Both the position numbers and the translations under genes were made by a program. From contig CALSRJ010000003.1 in NCBI GenBank assembly GCA_943788725.1, positions 434,001 through 498,000 on the forward strand: a stretch of 64,000 nucleotides of DNA, read 5' to 3'. How positions within the stretch are numbered: the first letter of the stretch is position 1; each line of letters starts with the position of its first letter. The stretch is from an uncultured Flavobacteriales bacterium. GTDB lineage: Bacteria; Bacteroidota; Bacteroidia; Flavobacteriales_G; Salibacteraceae. The notes under the pieces were generated by a model. It searched no databases. It saw only the letters and a program-made list of their open reading frames with translations, and was not told where the DNA came from. Shown piece after piece: positions 38,984 to 49,063 of this stretch.

Positions 38984-41173
38984 ATGGCAAAGCTCAGATT
39001 TGAGGCTCTTCAAGCCCTGCTCAACCGCAAGTATGACCTTCCCACGGAGAAATCAAGCAAGATTTCTGACTATTACGGTGAAAATGTATTTCATGATCGT
39101 GCAATGCAGCAGTACCTGTCGAAAGACATTTATAAGCGACTGCGCGCTTGCATGAACAATGGCAAAACCTTGGAGCGTGACCTTGCAGATGAGGTAGCTT
39201 CTGGTATGAAGGCATGGGCGATGTCTAAGAATGTCACCCATTATACACACTGGTTTCAGCCGCTGACAGGGCGAACGGCTGAAAAGCACGATGCTTTTTT
39301 CTCTCCTACTGGCGGAGGCGAGTCGTTTGAGGAGTTTGGTGGGTCTCAATTGGTGCAGCAAGAGCCAGATGCTTCCAGTTTTCCAAACGGAGGATTGAGG
39401 AATACCTTCGAAGCAAGGGGTTACACTGCCTGGGATCCGAGTTCGCCTGCATTTGTCATTGGCGATACGCTTTGTATTCCGACAGTTTTTGTGGCGTATA
39501 CAGGCGAGGCATTGGATTACAAAGCCCCATTGTTGAAGGCCTTGTACGCCTTGAACGAAGCAGCCGTTCCCGTCGCTCAATACTTTGATCGCAACGTTTC
39601 TCGCGTGATTGCTACCCTCGGTTGGGAGCAAGAGTATTTCTTAGTAGATGATGCGTTGTTCCGCGCTCGCCCCGACCTTGTAATGACGGGAAGAACAGTG
39701 TTTGGTCATTCCTCTTCGCGCGGTCAGCAATTGGACGATCATTATTTTGGATCCATTCCAGAGCGCGCGAGTGCTTTGATGCGTGATTTCGAGAAGGAAT
39801 CACATAAGTTGGGCATTCCGATCAAGACTCGCCACAACGAAGTAGCACCGAATCAATTTGAGTGCGCACCCATCTTTGAAGAAGCCAACCTGGCGGTTGA
39901 TCATAACCAACTGCTCATGGATATGATGGAGAAGGTGGCGCATCGTCACGGTCTGCGAGTGCTCCTTCATGAGAAGCCTTATGCCGGAATCAACGGCAGC
40001 GGAAAACACAACAACTGGTCGCTGTCTACAGATACGGGCGTTAACCTATTGAGTCCTGGAAATACACCCAAGACTAATATTCGCTTCTTGACCTTTTTCA
40101 TCAATACCATTAAGGCTGTACACGATCATGCAGACCTCCTAAGGGCATCCATCGCATCAGCAGGTAACGACCATCGTTTGGGTGCCAACGAGGCTCCTCC
40201 TGCCATCATTTCGGTATTCATTGGTTCACAGCTTACCCAAGTATTGAATGACCTTGAGAAAAAGGTGAAAGACAAAGGGATGTCGCCTGACGAGAAAACC
40301 GAGGTTAAATTGAACATCGGTAGGATTCCGGAGATTTTACTGGACAATACCGATCGAAACCGCACGTCGCCATTTGCGTTTACCGGAAATAAGTTCGAGA
40401 TGCGAGCAGTTGGTTCTCAAGCGAACTGTGCGGGACCGATGATCGTGATGAACAGCATCATGGCTAATCAATTAAAGGTCTTCAAGAACGATGTAGACGC
40501 TTTGATCAAAAAAGGAAAGAAGAAGGATGAAGCCATTCTTTCTGTATTGAGAAGATACGTCATGGAATCGCGTAACATTCTCTTCGAAGGAAACGGATAC
40601 AGTGATGAGTGGGTTAAGGAAGCTGCAAAGCGTGGGTTGTCGAACATCAAAACCACGCCACATTGCCTAGATGTGTACCTGCGAAAGGAATCTATAAAAC
40701 TGTTTGCAGACCTAGATGTGATGAGTGCCCATGAACTCGAGGCGCGTACTGAGATTTATCAGGAAAATTATAAGATGAAGATCCAGATTGAATCGCGGGT
40801 AATGGGAGACTTGTGCATGAACCACATCATTCCCGCTGCGATTTCTTATCAAAATAAGGTGATCGAAACCTTGAAGAATCTTAAGGAAGTGTACGCTGGC
40901 GAGGACTTCAAGCGACTTGCGGCTCCGCATGATAAAATCATCAAGGAGATCTCTGAACGCATAGCTAAGGTGCAAGAACTTGTACACGATATGATCGAAG
41001 AGCGTAAGAAGGCTAATGTGCTCGAAGAAGAACGCGAAGCGGCCATGTGGTACTGCGAAAAGGTGATTCCTTACATGTCCGACATCCGCTACCAGGTTGA
41101 TAAGCTGGAACTTGTGGTGGAAGATGACCTATGGCCACTTCCGAAGTATCGAGAAATGCTCTTCTCCCGTTGA
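38984..41173 (+). CDS. glnN: Glutamine synthetase type III
   Basis: ATP-dependent amidation of glutamate to glutamine for ammonium assimilation. 729 aa, the usual length of the GSIII class, about 60 percent longer than GSI. Markers are the long N-terminal segment with FSPTGGGESFEEFGGS (about 106), the ATP/Glu-binding KTRHNEVAPNQFE (about 282) and NGSGKHNNWS (about 332), NRTSPFAFTGNKFE (about 457), and a helical C-terminal domain. Own promoter with palindromic operator and a strong terminator, so expressed alone. Confidence 0.97.
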   Translation: MAKLRFEALQALLNRKYDLPTEKSSKISDYYGENVFHDRAMQQYLSKDIYKRLRACMNNGKTLERDLADEVASGMKAWAMSKNVTHYTHWFQPLTGRTAEKHDAFFSPTGGGESFEEFGGSQLVQQEPDASSFPNGGLRNTFEARGYTAWDPSSPAFVIGDTLCIPTVFVAYTGEALDYKAPLLKALYALNEAAVPVAQYFDRNVSRVIATLGWEQEYFLVDDALFRARPDLVMTGRTVFGHSSSRGQQLDDHYFGSIPERASALMRDFEKESHKLGIPIKTRHNEVAPNQFECAPIFEEANLAVDHNQLLMDMMEKVAHRHGLRVLLHEKPYAGINGSGKHNNWSLSTDTGVNLLSPGNTPKTNIRFLTFFINTIKAVHDHADLLRASIASAGNDHRLGANEAPPAIISVFIGSQLTQVLNDLEKKVKDKGMSPDEKTEVKLNIGRIPEILLDNTDRNRTSPFAFTGNKFEMRAVGSQANCAGPMIVMNSIMANQLKVFKNDVDALIKKGKKKDEAILSVLRRYVMESRNILFEGNGYSDEWVKEAAKRGLSNIKTTPHCLDVYLRKESIKLFADLDVMSAHELEARTEIYQENYKMKIQIESRVMGDLCMNHIIPAAISYQNKVIETLKNLKEVYAGEDFKRLAAPHDKIIKEISERIAKVQELVHDMIEERKKANVLEEEREAAMWYCEKVIPYMSDIRYQVDKLELVVEDDLWPLPKYREMLFSR

Positions 41174-41191
41174 TTTGAAAGAGTTTTTAGA

Positions 41192-41223
41192 AAACAGGCC
41201 TAAAATGAGGCCTGTTTTTTTTT
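41192..41223 (+). terminator. Intrinsic terminator after glnN
   Basis: AAACAGGCCT (41192-41201) and AGGCCTGTTT (41208-41217), 6-nt loop, long T run. Confidence 0.93.
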
Positions 41224-41250
41224 GGACGCCAAGCCAATATCATATTTCAT

Positions 41251-41258
41251 TAGATTTG
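41251..41258 (+). promoter_or_regulatory. -7 promoter box for the PorE-like gene
   Basis: TAGATTTG, full match, 51 bp before the GTG start at 41310. Confidence 0.4.
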
Positions 41259-41309
41259 TCGGTCTTGTAATTCGCAAGGATACAGACTTGAAGAATAACT
41301 AGAAGAAAC

Positions 41310-43367
41310 GTGAAGCGTATGATTTACTTGAGGGGAGCTTTAGGCACTCTTTGCTTTGTGATCATTTCAACCATCGCATTCGGTCAGAAGAGTCTGACCA
41401 AAGAAGCCGACTTGATTTATCAAGCAGGTTCTTATTATGCCGCCGTTGATGCATACAAGAAAGCATATTCAAAAGAGAAGACTCAATCTGAAAAGGCCAG
41501 GATTCTATTCCGAATAGGTGATTCGTATCGATTGATCCAAGAGCCCGACCAGGCCGAAGTATGGTACCTTAAGGCAGAGGCTGCGGAATATCCAGATCCT
41601 ATGATCTATGTTCACTTGGGTGACATCTTGCGTGTTCAAGGGGAGTATGAAGAATCCATTGAGCGTTATCGCTCCGCTGCAGGTAAAGCTTCAGGTGACG
41701 TCAAGGCCTTGGCAGAAAAAGGCATTTCGGCATGTGAAAAGGCCGTCAAATGGCAAAAGTCTCCTGCACGATATGTGGTGAACAATGAAGTCCAACTCAA
41801 TTCGAAGTTCTATGATTTCAGCCTGATCTACGCTGATAAGAAATTAGAAAGTGTGCTCTTTACATCCTCTCGCCCTGGAGCCTCTGGCAACTCAGTCGAT
41901 GAGATTTATGGAGAGAGCTTTAGCGATATCTACTTCTCAGAACGCGATAACAAAGGAAAATGGTCTACTCCTGTTCCTTTGTCTGAAAACATCAATAGCG
42001 AGGCTAACGAAGGAGCTTCCTTCCTAGACAGCAAGTTCAGCCAACTTTATTTCACCCGCTGTGGTTACGACAAGAACAAGCCGTTTGGTTGTCAGATCTA
42101 CACAGCACGTAGTCAAGGGCAAGCCTATGCAGACCCTGAATTACTCGATTTTGGTATCGATGATACCACCGCGGCCGGACATCCGGTTGCCCTAGATGAT
42201 GAATTGATCCTCTTCGCCTCTGACATGTATGGAGGTCAAGGTGGGAAAGACTTATGGACTATCCGCTACGATAAGAAAGCAAAGCTTTGGGGACCTGCGG
42301 TAAACCTTGGTCCAGACATCAATACTGCCGGAGATGAGATGTTCCCGTACGTTCATGAGAATGGAGACCTCTACTTTGCTTCTAGCGGTCATGTTGGAAT
42401 GGGTGGTCTTGACATCTTCAAGAGCAAAATGAAAGGCGAAGAAGTAGAGGATTTGAAATGGGGCACACCGGAGAACTTAGGTGCTCCAATCAACTCATCT
42501 GCCAACGATTACGCCATCATTTGGGAGGAGGATAAAGACAGAGGATTTTTCACTTCCGATCGACGTGGTGGTAAGGGTGGTGATGACATCTACAGCTTTA
42601 TGATGCCTCCGCTGATTTTCAAGTTAGAAGGAACCGTTACAGATGTGGATACCAAGGAGCCGCTTGGCGACGTCAAAGTAAGCATCGTAGGAACAGATGG
42701 TTCGGTAGGAGAAGTAATGACAGATCCAACAGGACATTACGAATTTGAAACCAGGGATAACGACGAACGATACATTTTAGAGAGTACTTCGTATACCGTG
42801 GAAGTGACTGCAATTGAAAAGCCCGCATCTAACGGACATAAGTACCTTGGAGCGAAAGGTCAAGAGACCACAGTAGGCTTGAAAGAGTCAACTGCGTTTG
42901 TGAAGGATTTCGCACTGTTGTGTGCTGATTGTAACAAAGAGATCAAGATGCCTTTGGTGTTGTATGAACTCGGTAAGTGGGATCTGATGGTGGACGAAGC
43001 GAAGAACATCAACTCGAAGGATTCGCTCGAGTACCTCTTCAGCATCCTTTCAGAGAACCCAACCATTATTGTCGAATTGGCGGCACATACCGATACACGT
43101 GGATCGGATAAGTCGAACCAGATTCTATCTCAAAAGCGTGCTGAAACCTGTGTGAAGTACCTGATCGAAAGAGGTATTGAGCCAGAACGAATGGTTCCTG
43201 TCGGATACGGCGAAACGCGTCCGATCATCAGCGACGCTCAAATCGCTGCATTGCCTTCTGAAGAAGAACGAAATGCTGCGCACCAGAAAAACCGTCGTAC
43301 GGTATTTCAGGTATTGAGTTTTGACTTTATTCCTAAGGATACCGATGGAGACACGGGTTCTAAGTAG
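41310..43367 (+). CDS. PorE-like OmpA family protein (TPR, PD40, CRD, OmpA)
   Basis: 685 aa. Signal peptide to about residue 25 (FGQKS), TPR-like repeats 30-145, a PD40/WD40-like beta-propeller 170-430 (ASFLDSKFSQLYFTRCGYD, TAGDEMFPYVHENGDLYFAS), a carboxypeptidase regulatory-like domain about 435-520 (FKLEGTVTDVDTKEPLGDVK), and an OmpA peptidoglycan-binding domain 560-675 (ELAAHTDTRGSDKSNQILSQ). This domain order is that of PorE, a T9SS envelope component, but Bacteroidota carry paralogues; the lipoprotein Cys of PorE is not seen here. Start is GTG 41310 or ATG 41319. Confidence 0.88.
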   Translation: MKRMIYLRGALGTLCFVIISTIAFGQKSLTKEADLIYQAGSYYAAVDAYKKAYSKEKTQSEKARILFRIGDSYRLIQEPDQAEVWYLKAEAAEYPDPMIYVHLGDILRVQGEYEESIERYRSAAGKASGDVKALAEKGISACEKAVKWQKSPARYVVNNEVQLNSKFYDFSLIYADKKLESVLFTSSRPGASGNSVDEIYGESFSDIYFSERDNKGKWSTPVPLSENINSEANEGASFLDSKFSQLYFTRCGYDKNKPFGCQIYTARSQGQAYADPELLDFGIDDTTAAGHPVALDDELILFASDMYGGQGGKDLWTIRYDKKAKLWGPAVNLGPDINTAGDEMFPYVHENGDLYFASSGHVGMGGLDIFKSKMKGEEVEDLKWGTPENLGAPINSSANDYAIIWEEDKDRGFFTSDRRGGKGGDDIYSFMMPPLIFKLEGTVTDVDTKEPLGDVKVSIVGTDGSVGEVMTDPTGHYEFETRDNDERYILESTSYTVEVTAIEKPASNGHKYLGAKGQETTVGLKESTAFVKDFALLCADCNKEIKMPLVLYELGKWDLMVDEAKNINSKDSLEYLFSILSENPTIIVELAAHTDTRGSDKSNQILSQKRAETCVKYLIERGIEPERMVPVGYGETRPIISDAQIAALPSEEERNAAHQKNRRTVFQVLSFDFIPKDTDGDTGSK

Positions 43368-43384
43368 ATACATAACATAAAAGG

Positions 43385-43421
43385 AACCGTATGAGCGCAG
43401 CGTTGCTCATACGGTTTTTTA
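43385..43421 (+). terminator. Strong intrinsic terminator before purM
   Basis: AACCGTATGAGC (43385-43396) and GCTCATACGGTT (43405-43416), a 12-bp perfect stem with 8-nt loop and T run. Confidence 0.93.
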
Positions 43422-43433
43422 TTTCCTGAAACC

Positions 43434-44612
43434 ATGGATGTAAGCGACAAATATTCAGCAAGGGGCGTTTCGGCAGGAAAAGCCGATGTACACAACGCCA
43501 TCAAGAACATCGATAAAGGACTCTTTCCAAGAGCTTTCTGTAAGATCATCCCAGATGTGTTGACCAACGACGAAAAGAAGTGCTTGGTAATGCATGCTGA
43601 TGGTGCTGGCACAAAGTCCTCTTTGGCATATGCGTATTGGAAGGAAACCGGTGACTTGAGCGTTTGGAAGGGCATTGCCCAGGACGCAGTAGTGATGAAT
43701 ACCGATGACTTGCTATGCGTCGGAGCGAAAGGCCCCATTGCACTTTCTTCCACCATCGGAAGGAACAAACACGAAATTCCAGGCGAGGTGATCAAGGCCA
43801 TCATCGAAGGCACCGAAGAACTCTTGCAGAGCATGCGTGAACATGGATTCGACATCTATTCTACCGGTGGTGAAACCGCTGATGTAGGGGACTTGGTGCG
43901 CTCCATCATCGTAGACAGTACCGTAACCGCTGTGATGGATAGATCTGGGGTAATCGACAACGGCAATATCAAAGCAGGAGACGTAATCGTGGCCCTGGCG
44001 TCTGATGGTCAAGCTAACTATGAGTCACAATGGAACGCCGGCATGGGTTCGAATGGCCTTACTTCCGCACGCCATGACATGTTCAACAAGCAGGTTGCCC
44101 AGAAGTACCCAGAGAGTTTTGACGGAGCTATGGGCAATGACCTTGCGTACGTAGGACCGTACTTCCTTACTGATAGGATCGAGGGAGTGCCCGTTGACGC
44201 TGGTAAAATGGTGCTGTCACCGACCCGAACCTATGCGCCAGTCATGATGCGTGTGTTCGAAGAACTCAAAGGACAAATCCACGGTATGATCCATTGCTCT
44301 GGAGGCGGACAGACCAAAGTCATGCACTTCATGCAACATAACCATGTCATCAAGGATGACCTTTTTGATACCCCAATTCTTTTTCGCTTGATCCAGGAGC
44401 ATTCTGAAACCGCCTGGAAAGAGATGTATCAAGTCTTTAACATGGGCCATCGCCTCGAACTGTATTTGAGCGAACAGCACGCATCTGCCGTCGTCGATAT
44501 TGCGCATTCCTTTGGGATAGCAGCTAAAATCATCGGTAGAGTAGAGGCCAGTGAAGAAGCGAAGTTGAGCATACATCACCGCGGAGAGGTGATCGAATAC
44601 AATCGCTCTTGA
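43434..44612 (+). CDS. purM: Phosphoribosylformylglycinamidine cyclo-ligase (AIR synthase)
   Basis: ATP-dependent ring closure giving aminoimidazole ribotide, step five of purine synthesis. 392 aa, the longer Bacteroidota form (E. coli PurM is about 345). Conserved parts are the N-terminal YSARGVSAGKADVHNAI, MHADGAGTKSSLA, MNTDDLLCVGA, GETADVGDLV and HCSGGGQTKVMHF. Begins the compact run purM-prfA-pyrF-DUF2851, with 3-13 bp between the genes, just after a strong terminator; no clear promoter box was identified in the short leader. Confidence 0.93.
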   Translation: MDVSDKYSARGVSAGKADVHNAIKNIDKGLFPRAFCKIIPDVLTNDEKKCLVMHADGAGTKSSLAYAYWKETGDLSVWKGIAQDAVVMNTDDLLCVGAKGPIALSSTIGRNKHEIPGEVIKAIIEGTEELLQSMREHGFDIYSTGGETADVGDLVRSIIVDSTVTAVMDRSGVIDNGNIKAGDVIVALASDGQANYESQWNAGMGSNGLTSARHDMFNKQVAQKYPESFDGAMGNDLAYVGPYFLTDRIEGVPVDAGKMVLSPTRTYAPVMMRVFEELKGQIHGMIHCSGGGQTKVMHFMQHNHVIKDDLFDTPILFRLIQEHSETAWKEMYQVFNMGHRLELYLSEQHASAVVDIAHSFGIAAKIIGRVEASEEAKLSIHHRGEVIEYNRS

Positions 44613-44615
44613 TCC

Positions 44616-45698
44616 ATGAGTAAACTGATCCCAAAATTAGAGGCCATCAAGGAGCGCTGGGCGGAAGTTGAGCTTAAGCTTTCAGACCCCGAGATCACCG
44701 GCGATATGAAGCGCTACGTGAAGCTTAATAAGGAGTACAGCGAACTGGATCTCATTGTGAAGGCGTACGGCAAATACAAGGACATGTTGGACAACTTGGC
44801 CAGCACTAAAGTGATGTTGGATAACGAAAAGGATCCAGAGATGCGCGAGATGGCTAAGGAAGAATTGTCTATGCTCGAAGATGCCATCCCTGCTATAGAG
44901 GATGAAATTAAGTTCATGCTCATTCCCAAGGATCCGGATGATGGTAAAAATGCCGTCCTGGAAATCAGAGCGGGAACCGGAGGTGATGAGGCGAGTCTAT
45001 TTGCTGGAGACCTTTACCGAATGTACGCTCGGTACATGGAAAAGCAGGGGTGGACCGTTGAACTAGTCGATGAGACGGAAGGTACCGCTGGCGGATACAA
45101 GGAAATTGTATTGAAGGTTACGGGTGACGATGTGTATGGAACATTGAAATACGAGGCTGGTGTGCATCGTGTACAACGCGTGCCTGAAACGGAAACCCAA
45201 GGGCGCGTGCATACATCGGCAGCTACGGTTGCGGTATTGCCAGAGGCCGAAGAGGTAGATGTTGAAATCAACCCAGCTGACCTGCACTATCAAACTGCCC
45301 GATCAAGCGGAGCAGGTGGGCAGAACGTCAATAAGGTTGAGACGAAAGTGCAGTTGACCCATAAGCCAACGGGGATTATGATTCAGTGTCAGGTGTCGAG
45401 AAGTCAGTTGGCAAACCGTGAAATGGCGCTGGAATTACTCCGTTCAAAGCTGTATGAAATTGAACTGAACAAGCACTTGAATGAAATATCATCGAAGCGG
45501 AAGACCATGGTCTCTTCGGGTGATCGAAGTGCGAAAATTCGAACCTACAACTATCCACAAGGAAGGATTACCGATCACAGGATAGGACTGACCCTTTATA
45601 ACCTCGATGCCGTAATGAATGGTGATATTCAAAAGGTGATCGATGAATTGAAGATCGCCGAGAACGCAGAAAAATTGAAGGAAGGAGAAACCGCATAA
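44616..45698 (+). CDS. prfA: Peptide chain release factor 1
   Basis: Ends translation at UAA and UAG. 360 aa, standard. The codon-recognition motif is PxT as PET in [11 protein letters not shown] (about 190); the catalytic GGQ is in [14 protein letters not shown] (about 235). Domain 1 helical region 1-110 is complete. RF1 rather than RF2 because of the PxT motif in place of SPF. Starts 3 bp after purM. Confidence 0.96.
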   Translation: MSKLIPKLEAIKERWAEVELKLSDPEITGDMKRYVKLNKEYSELDLIVKAYGKYKDMLDNLASTKVMLDNEKDPEMREMAKEELSMLEDAIPAIEDEIKFMLIPKDPDDGKNAVLEIRAGTGGDEASLFAGDLYRMYARYMEKQGWTVELVDETEGTAGGYKEIVLKVTGDDVYGTLKYEAGVHRVQRVPETETQGRVHTSAATVAVLPEAEEVDVEINPADLHYQTARSSGAGGQNVNKVETKVQLTHKPTGIMIQCQVSRSQLANREMALELLRSKLYEIELNKHLNEISSKRKTMVSSGDRSAKIRTYNYPQGRITDHRIGLTLYNLDAVMNGDIQKVIDELKIAENAEKLKEGETA

Positions 45699-45707
45699 CA
45701 CTAGGCA

Positions 45708-46514
45708 ATGAATAAAGAAGCACTGGTCGAATTGATCCGAAGGAAGCAATCCTTCTTATGTGTAGGGCTTGACACAGATCCTGACAAGCTACCTGAGCAC
45801 CTTGGTAAGGACGCAGAGGCGGTGTACTTGTTCAACCGGTCGATCATCGAATCTACGCTTCCCTACGCGGTGAGCTACAAGCTCAACATTGCATTTTACG
45901 AAGCGATGGGGACGGATGGATGGGACGTGCTAAAGCGCACCGTCGACTTGATTCCAAAAGGAGAAGCCTTGATCATTGCGGATGCAAAGCGGGGAGACAT
46001 TGGCAACACGGCTGCTCGTTACGGAAAAGCCTTCTTCGAAACCTTTGACTGTGATGCGATTACGGTCAACCCCTACATGGGTGAAGATTCAATCACACCT
46101 TTCCTGGCGTATGCGGGTAAATGGACCATTGTGCTTGGACTGACCTCGAACAAAGGGGCTCAAGACGTTGAATTGCTCGAATTGAAAGACGGTCGCTTTG
46201 TATTTGAAGCGGTAATCGAAAGGGTGGCTGAATTGGGATCATCTGATAACCTCATGTTCGTAGTCGGTGCTACGCAAACCGATCACCTCGAACGCGTTCG
46301 AAAGATCATACCTGATCACTTCCTGCTTGTGCCAGGCGTTGGAGCGCAGGGAGGTAAGTTAGAAGACCTCAAAGCATTGATGAATGGAGACGTCGGAATC
46401 TTGGTAAATTCATCAAGAAAGATTATTTATGCTTCATCGAAGGGCGACTTCGCTGAGCGGGCTGCTGATGAGGCGGCGGCCATGCAAGCACAGATGAAGG
46501 AAATGCTCGCCTGA
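45708..46514 (+). CDS. pyrF: Orotidine 5'-phosphate decarboxylase
   Basis: Final step of UMP synthesis. 268 aa, the long PyrF type found in Bacteroidota and mycobacteria. The catalytic motif DAKRGDIGNTA is intact, with NPYMGEDSITPF and the phosphate-binding VPGVGAQGG. Starts 9 bp after prfA. Grouped here with purM, giving purine and pyrimidine genes around a release factor. Confidence 0.96.
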   Translation: MNKEALVELIRRKQSFLCVGLDTDPDKLPEHLGKDAEAVYLFNRSIIESTLPYAVSYKLNIAFYEAMGTDGWDVLKRTVDLIPKGEALIIADAKRGDIGNTAARYGKAFFETFDCDAITVNPYMGEDSITPFLAYAGKWTIVLGLTSNKGAQDVELLELKDGRFVFEAVIERVAELGSSDNLMFVVGATQTDHLERVRKIIPDHFLLVPGVGAQGGKLEDLKALMNGDVGILVNSSRKIIYASSKGDFAERAADEAAAMQAQMKEMLA

Positions 46515-46526
46515 CGGTGAGCACGG

Positions 46527-47792
46527 ATGAAAGAGGATTTTTTGCACTTTATTTGGCAGCATCGCCTATACGACGCTGCGCGCCTGACGACCACGGTTGG
46601 GGATGGAATAACCGTCTTGCAGACCGGCTTCCTGAATCACTCATCGGGTCCTGATTTTAGCGAGGCGCGCATAGGGTTTGATCAAACCACATGGGCGGGC
46701 TCCGTAGAAATACATCTTCGTTCAAGCGATTGGTTTGCCCACGGCCACGATTCAGACTCGGCCTACGATAACGTCATTCTTCACGTGGTGTATGAGCACG
46801 ACCGAGAAGTGACTACTACAACGGGTGATGTCATTCCAACCCTGGAACTGAAAGGCCGGATCCGAAAAGACCTACTCGTTCGTTACGGCCAGCTGCAAAA
46901 GAGCAAGTCTGAAGTTCCTTGTGCGAAGTCCTTGCCCGATATCCCCACTATCTTTTGGCGCAATTGGCTCGACCGTGTGCTCGCGGAGCGATTGGAGCGC
47001 AAGGCGGGGGAAGTGGAGCTTCACTTAAAACATCATGAAGGGCACTGGCTTCAGGTGTATTATACCTTGCTGGCAGGTTACCTCGGCGGAAATTGGAACA
47101 AGCTGCCCATGTTCGAATTGACGCGACGGGTGCCGCTGCGCATCATTGGACTATACAAGGATGACCCTTTGAAACGAGAAGCGATCCTTTTGGGCACGGC
47201 CGGCTGGATACCCGAAGATTCCCAAGACCCTTATGTGCGATTGCTAAAGCGGGAATTCGAGCACTTGAGCAACAAGTACAGCATTCAACCACTTCACCAA
47301 ATATGGAAGACAGGAAGGATTCGTCCCGATAATGCCCCTGTGCATCGAATTGTCCAATTGTCCGGGCTGTGCGTATCGATGGAAGAGGCATTTGAACAAT
47401 TAATCGAACAAGGCGCCTACGATTGGCAGGAAGTTCCACTATCGCGGTCTGCCTTCTGGGATCACAACCTGGGTTTTGCAATTCCTCGCCGAAACATGGG
47501 TGAAAGGATATCGCAAAGCATGAGCGATCTGCTGGCCATAAACGTGCATGCTCCCTTACTTTTTCAGTACGGACTTCACACCGGGGATGTGGGGTTAAAA
47601 TCGTTGGCTATTGAAGGTCTAGGTTCTGTCGCTCCTGAAAACAACGTGGTTATTCGTAAGTGGATGAAATGGGTCGGACGTCCAGAATCAGCCGCAGACA
47701 CGCAAGCATTGCTGGAGTTAAATACGTGTTATTGTACTCCTAAAAAATGCGTAATTTGCAACGTCGGTAGAACAATAATAAGCAGGGCATGA
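46527..47792 (+). CDS. DUF2851 family protein
   Basis: 421 aa conserved Bacteroidota protein of unknown function. Recognisable family features are the start MKEDFLHFIWQHRLYD, GPDFSEARI, AGSVEIHLRSSDWFAHGHD with HVVYEHD, and a C-terminal Cys cluster CYCTPKKCVICNVG (about 406-417) that could bind zinc. The N-terminal half has the look of a PD-(D/E)XK-like fold (EIHLRSSDW, charged) but this is inference. No signal peptide. Overlaps the PspC-mini gene by 4 bp. Confidence 0.85.
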   Translation: MKEDFLHFIWQHRLYDAARLTTTVGDGITVLQTGFLNHSSGPDFSEARIGFDQTTWAGSVEIHLRSSDWFAHGHDSDSAYDNVILHVVYEHDREVTTTTGDVIPTLELKGRIRKDLLVRYGQLQKSKSEVPCAKSLPDIPTIFWRNWLDRVLAERLERKAGEVELHLKHHEGHWLQVYYTLLAGYLGGNWNKLPMFELTRRVPLRIIGLYKDDPLKREAILLGTAGWIPEDSQDPYVRLLKREFEHLSNKYSIQPLHQIWKTGRIRPDNAPVHRIVQLSGLCVSMEEAFEQLIEQGAYDWQEVPLSRSAFWDHNLGFAIPRRNMGERISQSMSDLLAINVHAPLLFQYGLHTGDVGLKSLAIEGLGSVAPENNVVIRKWMKWVGRPESAADTQALLELNTCYCTPKKCVICNVGRTIISRA

Positions 47793-48010
47793 AAGAAGAA
47801 TTTCAAGCTTTCTTGGAGAGACAAGCCTTTGGGGTTTGTGAGTGGTTAGGAGAGAAGTGGGGCATCAAATCCTCACGGATTCGAATATATTTCATTTACA
47901 TATCCTTCTTCACTTTTGGCTCTCCCATTATCATCTACTTTGTCTTGTTGTTCTGGATAGAAAACAAGGATTTCTTTCGGACGAAACGTCCGACAATTTG
48001 GGATTTCTAA
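47789..48010 (+). CDS. Single-domain PspC-like membrane protein
   Basis: 73 aa with an amphipathic N-terminus (FLERQAFGVCEWLGEKWGI), the PspC-type RIRIYFIYISFFTFGSP and one membrane helix (about 35-54), then a short charged tail. PspC proteins modulate envelope stress responses; this minimal version occurs next to DUF2851 in Bacteroidota. Too small to hold the full PspC C-terminal region. Starts inside the stop of DUF2851 (ATGA). Confidence 0.8.
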   Translation: MKEEFQAFLERQAFGVCEWLGEKWGIKSSRIRIYFIYISFFTFGSPIIIYFVLLFWIENKDFFRTKRPTIWDF

Positions 48011-48022
48011 GTAGCGACCTAC

Positions 48023-49063
48023 TTGCGACAACTGCGATTCATTTTGAACTTTAAGTACTTCAAAGAGATGTACTACGCCGTGGGATTCCTCGTGGCGGTA
48101 TTGATCGGTGGTACTTTGGGATTCATGTATATCGAGGATTACAACCTCCTCGATGCCTTTTACATGACCGTCATTACGGTTTCCACGGTCGGGTTTGGTG
48201 AGATTCGTGAATTGCATCCGATAGGAAAGCTTTTTACTTCTTTCCTCATCATCACCACTTTCGGTACGTTCGCATACGTAGTAAGTACGATTACGCGATA
48301 TTTGATATCCGGAGAATACAAGGTTTATCTAAAAGACTTTCAAGATTTGCACGAACTCGAGAAACTAGACCGGCATGTGATCATTTGTGGTTACGGCCGA
48401 AACGGTAGGCAAGCCGTCAAAACATTGACGGCGCACAAGCAGCCTTTTGTAATCATTGAGTCAGAATCAGACCTGATCCAAAAGATGCAAGAGCAAGATC
48501 CCGATTTTCTGATCATCGAAGGAGACGCGACGGATGACTCCATCATCATGAAAGCCGGTATTGATCGTGCGAAAGCCCTGATTACAACCTTGCCAAGGGA
48601 TACCGACAATTTGTTCGTTGTGCTGACGGCAAGGGAGATAAATAAATCACTCACGATTATTTCGCGTGCTTCGGATGATCGCAGCGAGAGTAAACTGCGC
48701 ATCGCTGGCGCCAATAATGTCATCCTTCCAGATAAGGTAGGAGGGTCTCACATGGCTTCGTTGGTGACCACACCAGATCTCATGGAGTTTTTGGATCACA
48801 TTTCCATGATGGGCGAAGATGAGACCACCTTGGTGGAAATCCAGTTTAAGAACTTGCCTGCTGACTTCGAGCATAAGTCCATCGTAGAATTGGAGAGGCG
48901 CTATCAGACGGGGGCGCGCATCATTGGATTCAAGACGCCAGAAAATAGAATTATTGTCAATCCTTCTCCTGAAACGGAGCTGGTTCCAAAGTCTAAGCTC
49001 TTCGTCTTGGGTAACATCCATCAGATCGTGCGACTCAAAGAGGCCTTGCACATTGATGAGTAA
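48023..49063 (+). CDS. Two-TM potassium channel with TrkA-N (RCK) domains
   Basis: 346 aa. TM1 (about 16-35), pore helix and selectivity filter TVGFGE (about 55-60), TM2 (about 72-92), then an NAD-binding RCK domain (ICGYGRNGRQAVKTL, about 124) and a C-terminal TrkA-C-type lobe ending before IDE. A homotetrameric K+ channel gated by cytosolic ligands such as nucleotides or Ca2+. Start is TTG 48023, no ATG before TM1 except M16 (MYYAVGF). Overlaps the next gene by 8 bp. Confidence 0.9.
   Translation: MRQLRFILNFKYFKEMYYAVGFLVAVLIGGTLGFMYIEDYNLLDAFYMTVITVSTVGFGEIRELHPIGKLFTSFLIITTFGTFAYVVSTITRYLISGEYKVYLKDFQDLHELEKLDRHVIICGYGRNGRQAVKTLTAHKQPFVIIESESDLIQKMQEQDPDFLIIEGDATDDSIIMKAGIDRAKALITTLPRDTDNLFVVLTAREINKSLTIISRASDDRSESKLRIAGANNVILPDKVGGSHMASLVTTPDLMEFLDHISMMGEDETTLVEIQFKNLPADFEHKSIVELERRYQTGARIIGFKTPENRIIVNPSPETELVPKSKLFVLGNIHQIVRLKEALHIDE

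Noticed and set aside
38907-39155. 82-aa forward frame upstream of glnN
   Set aside because: Covers the operator, the promoter and the first codons of glnN in a different frame.
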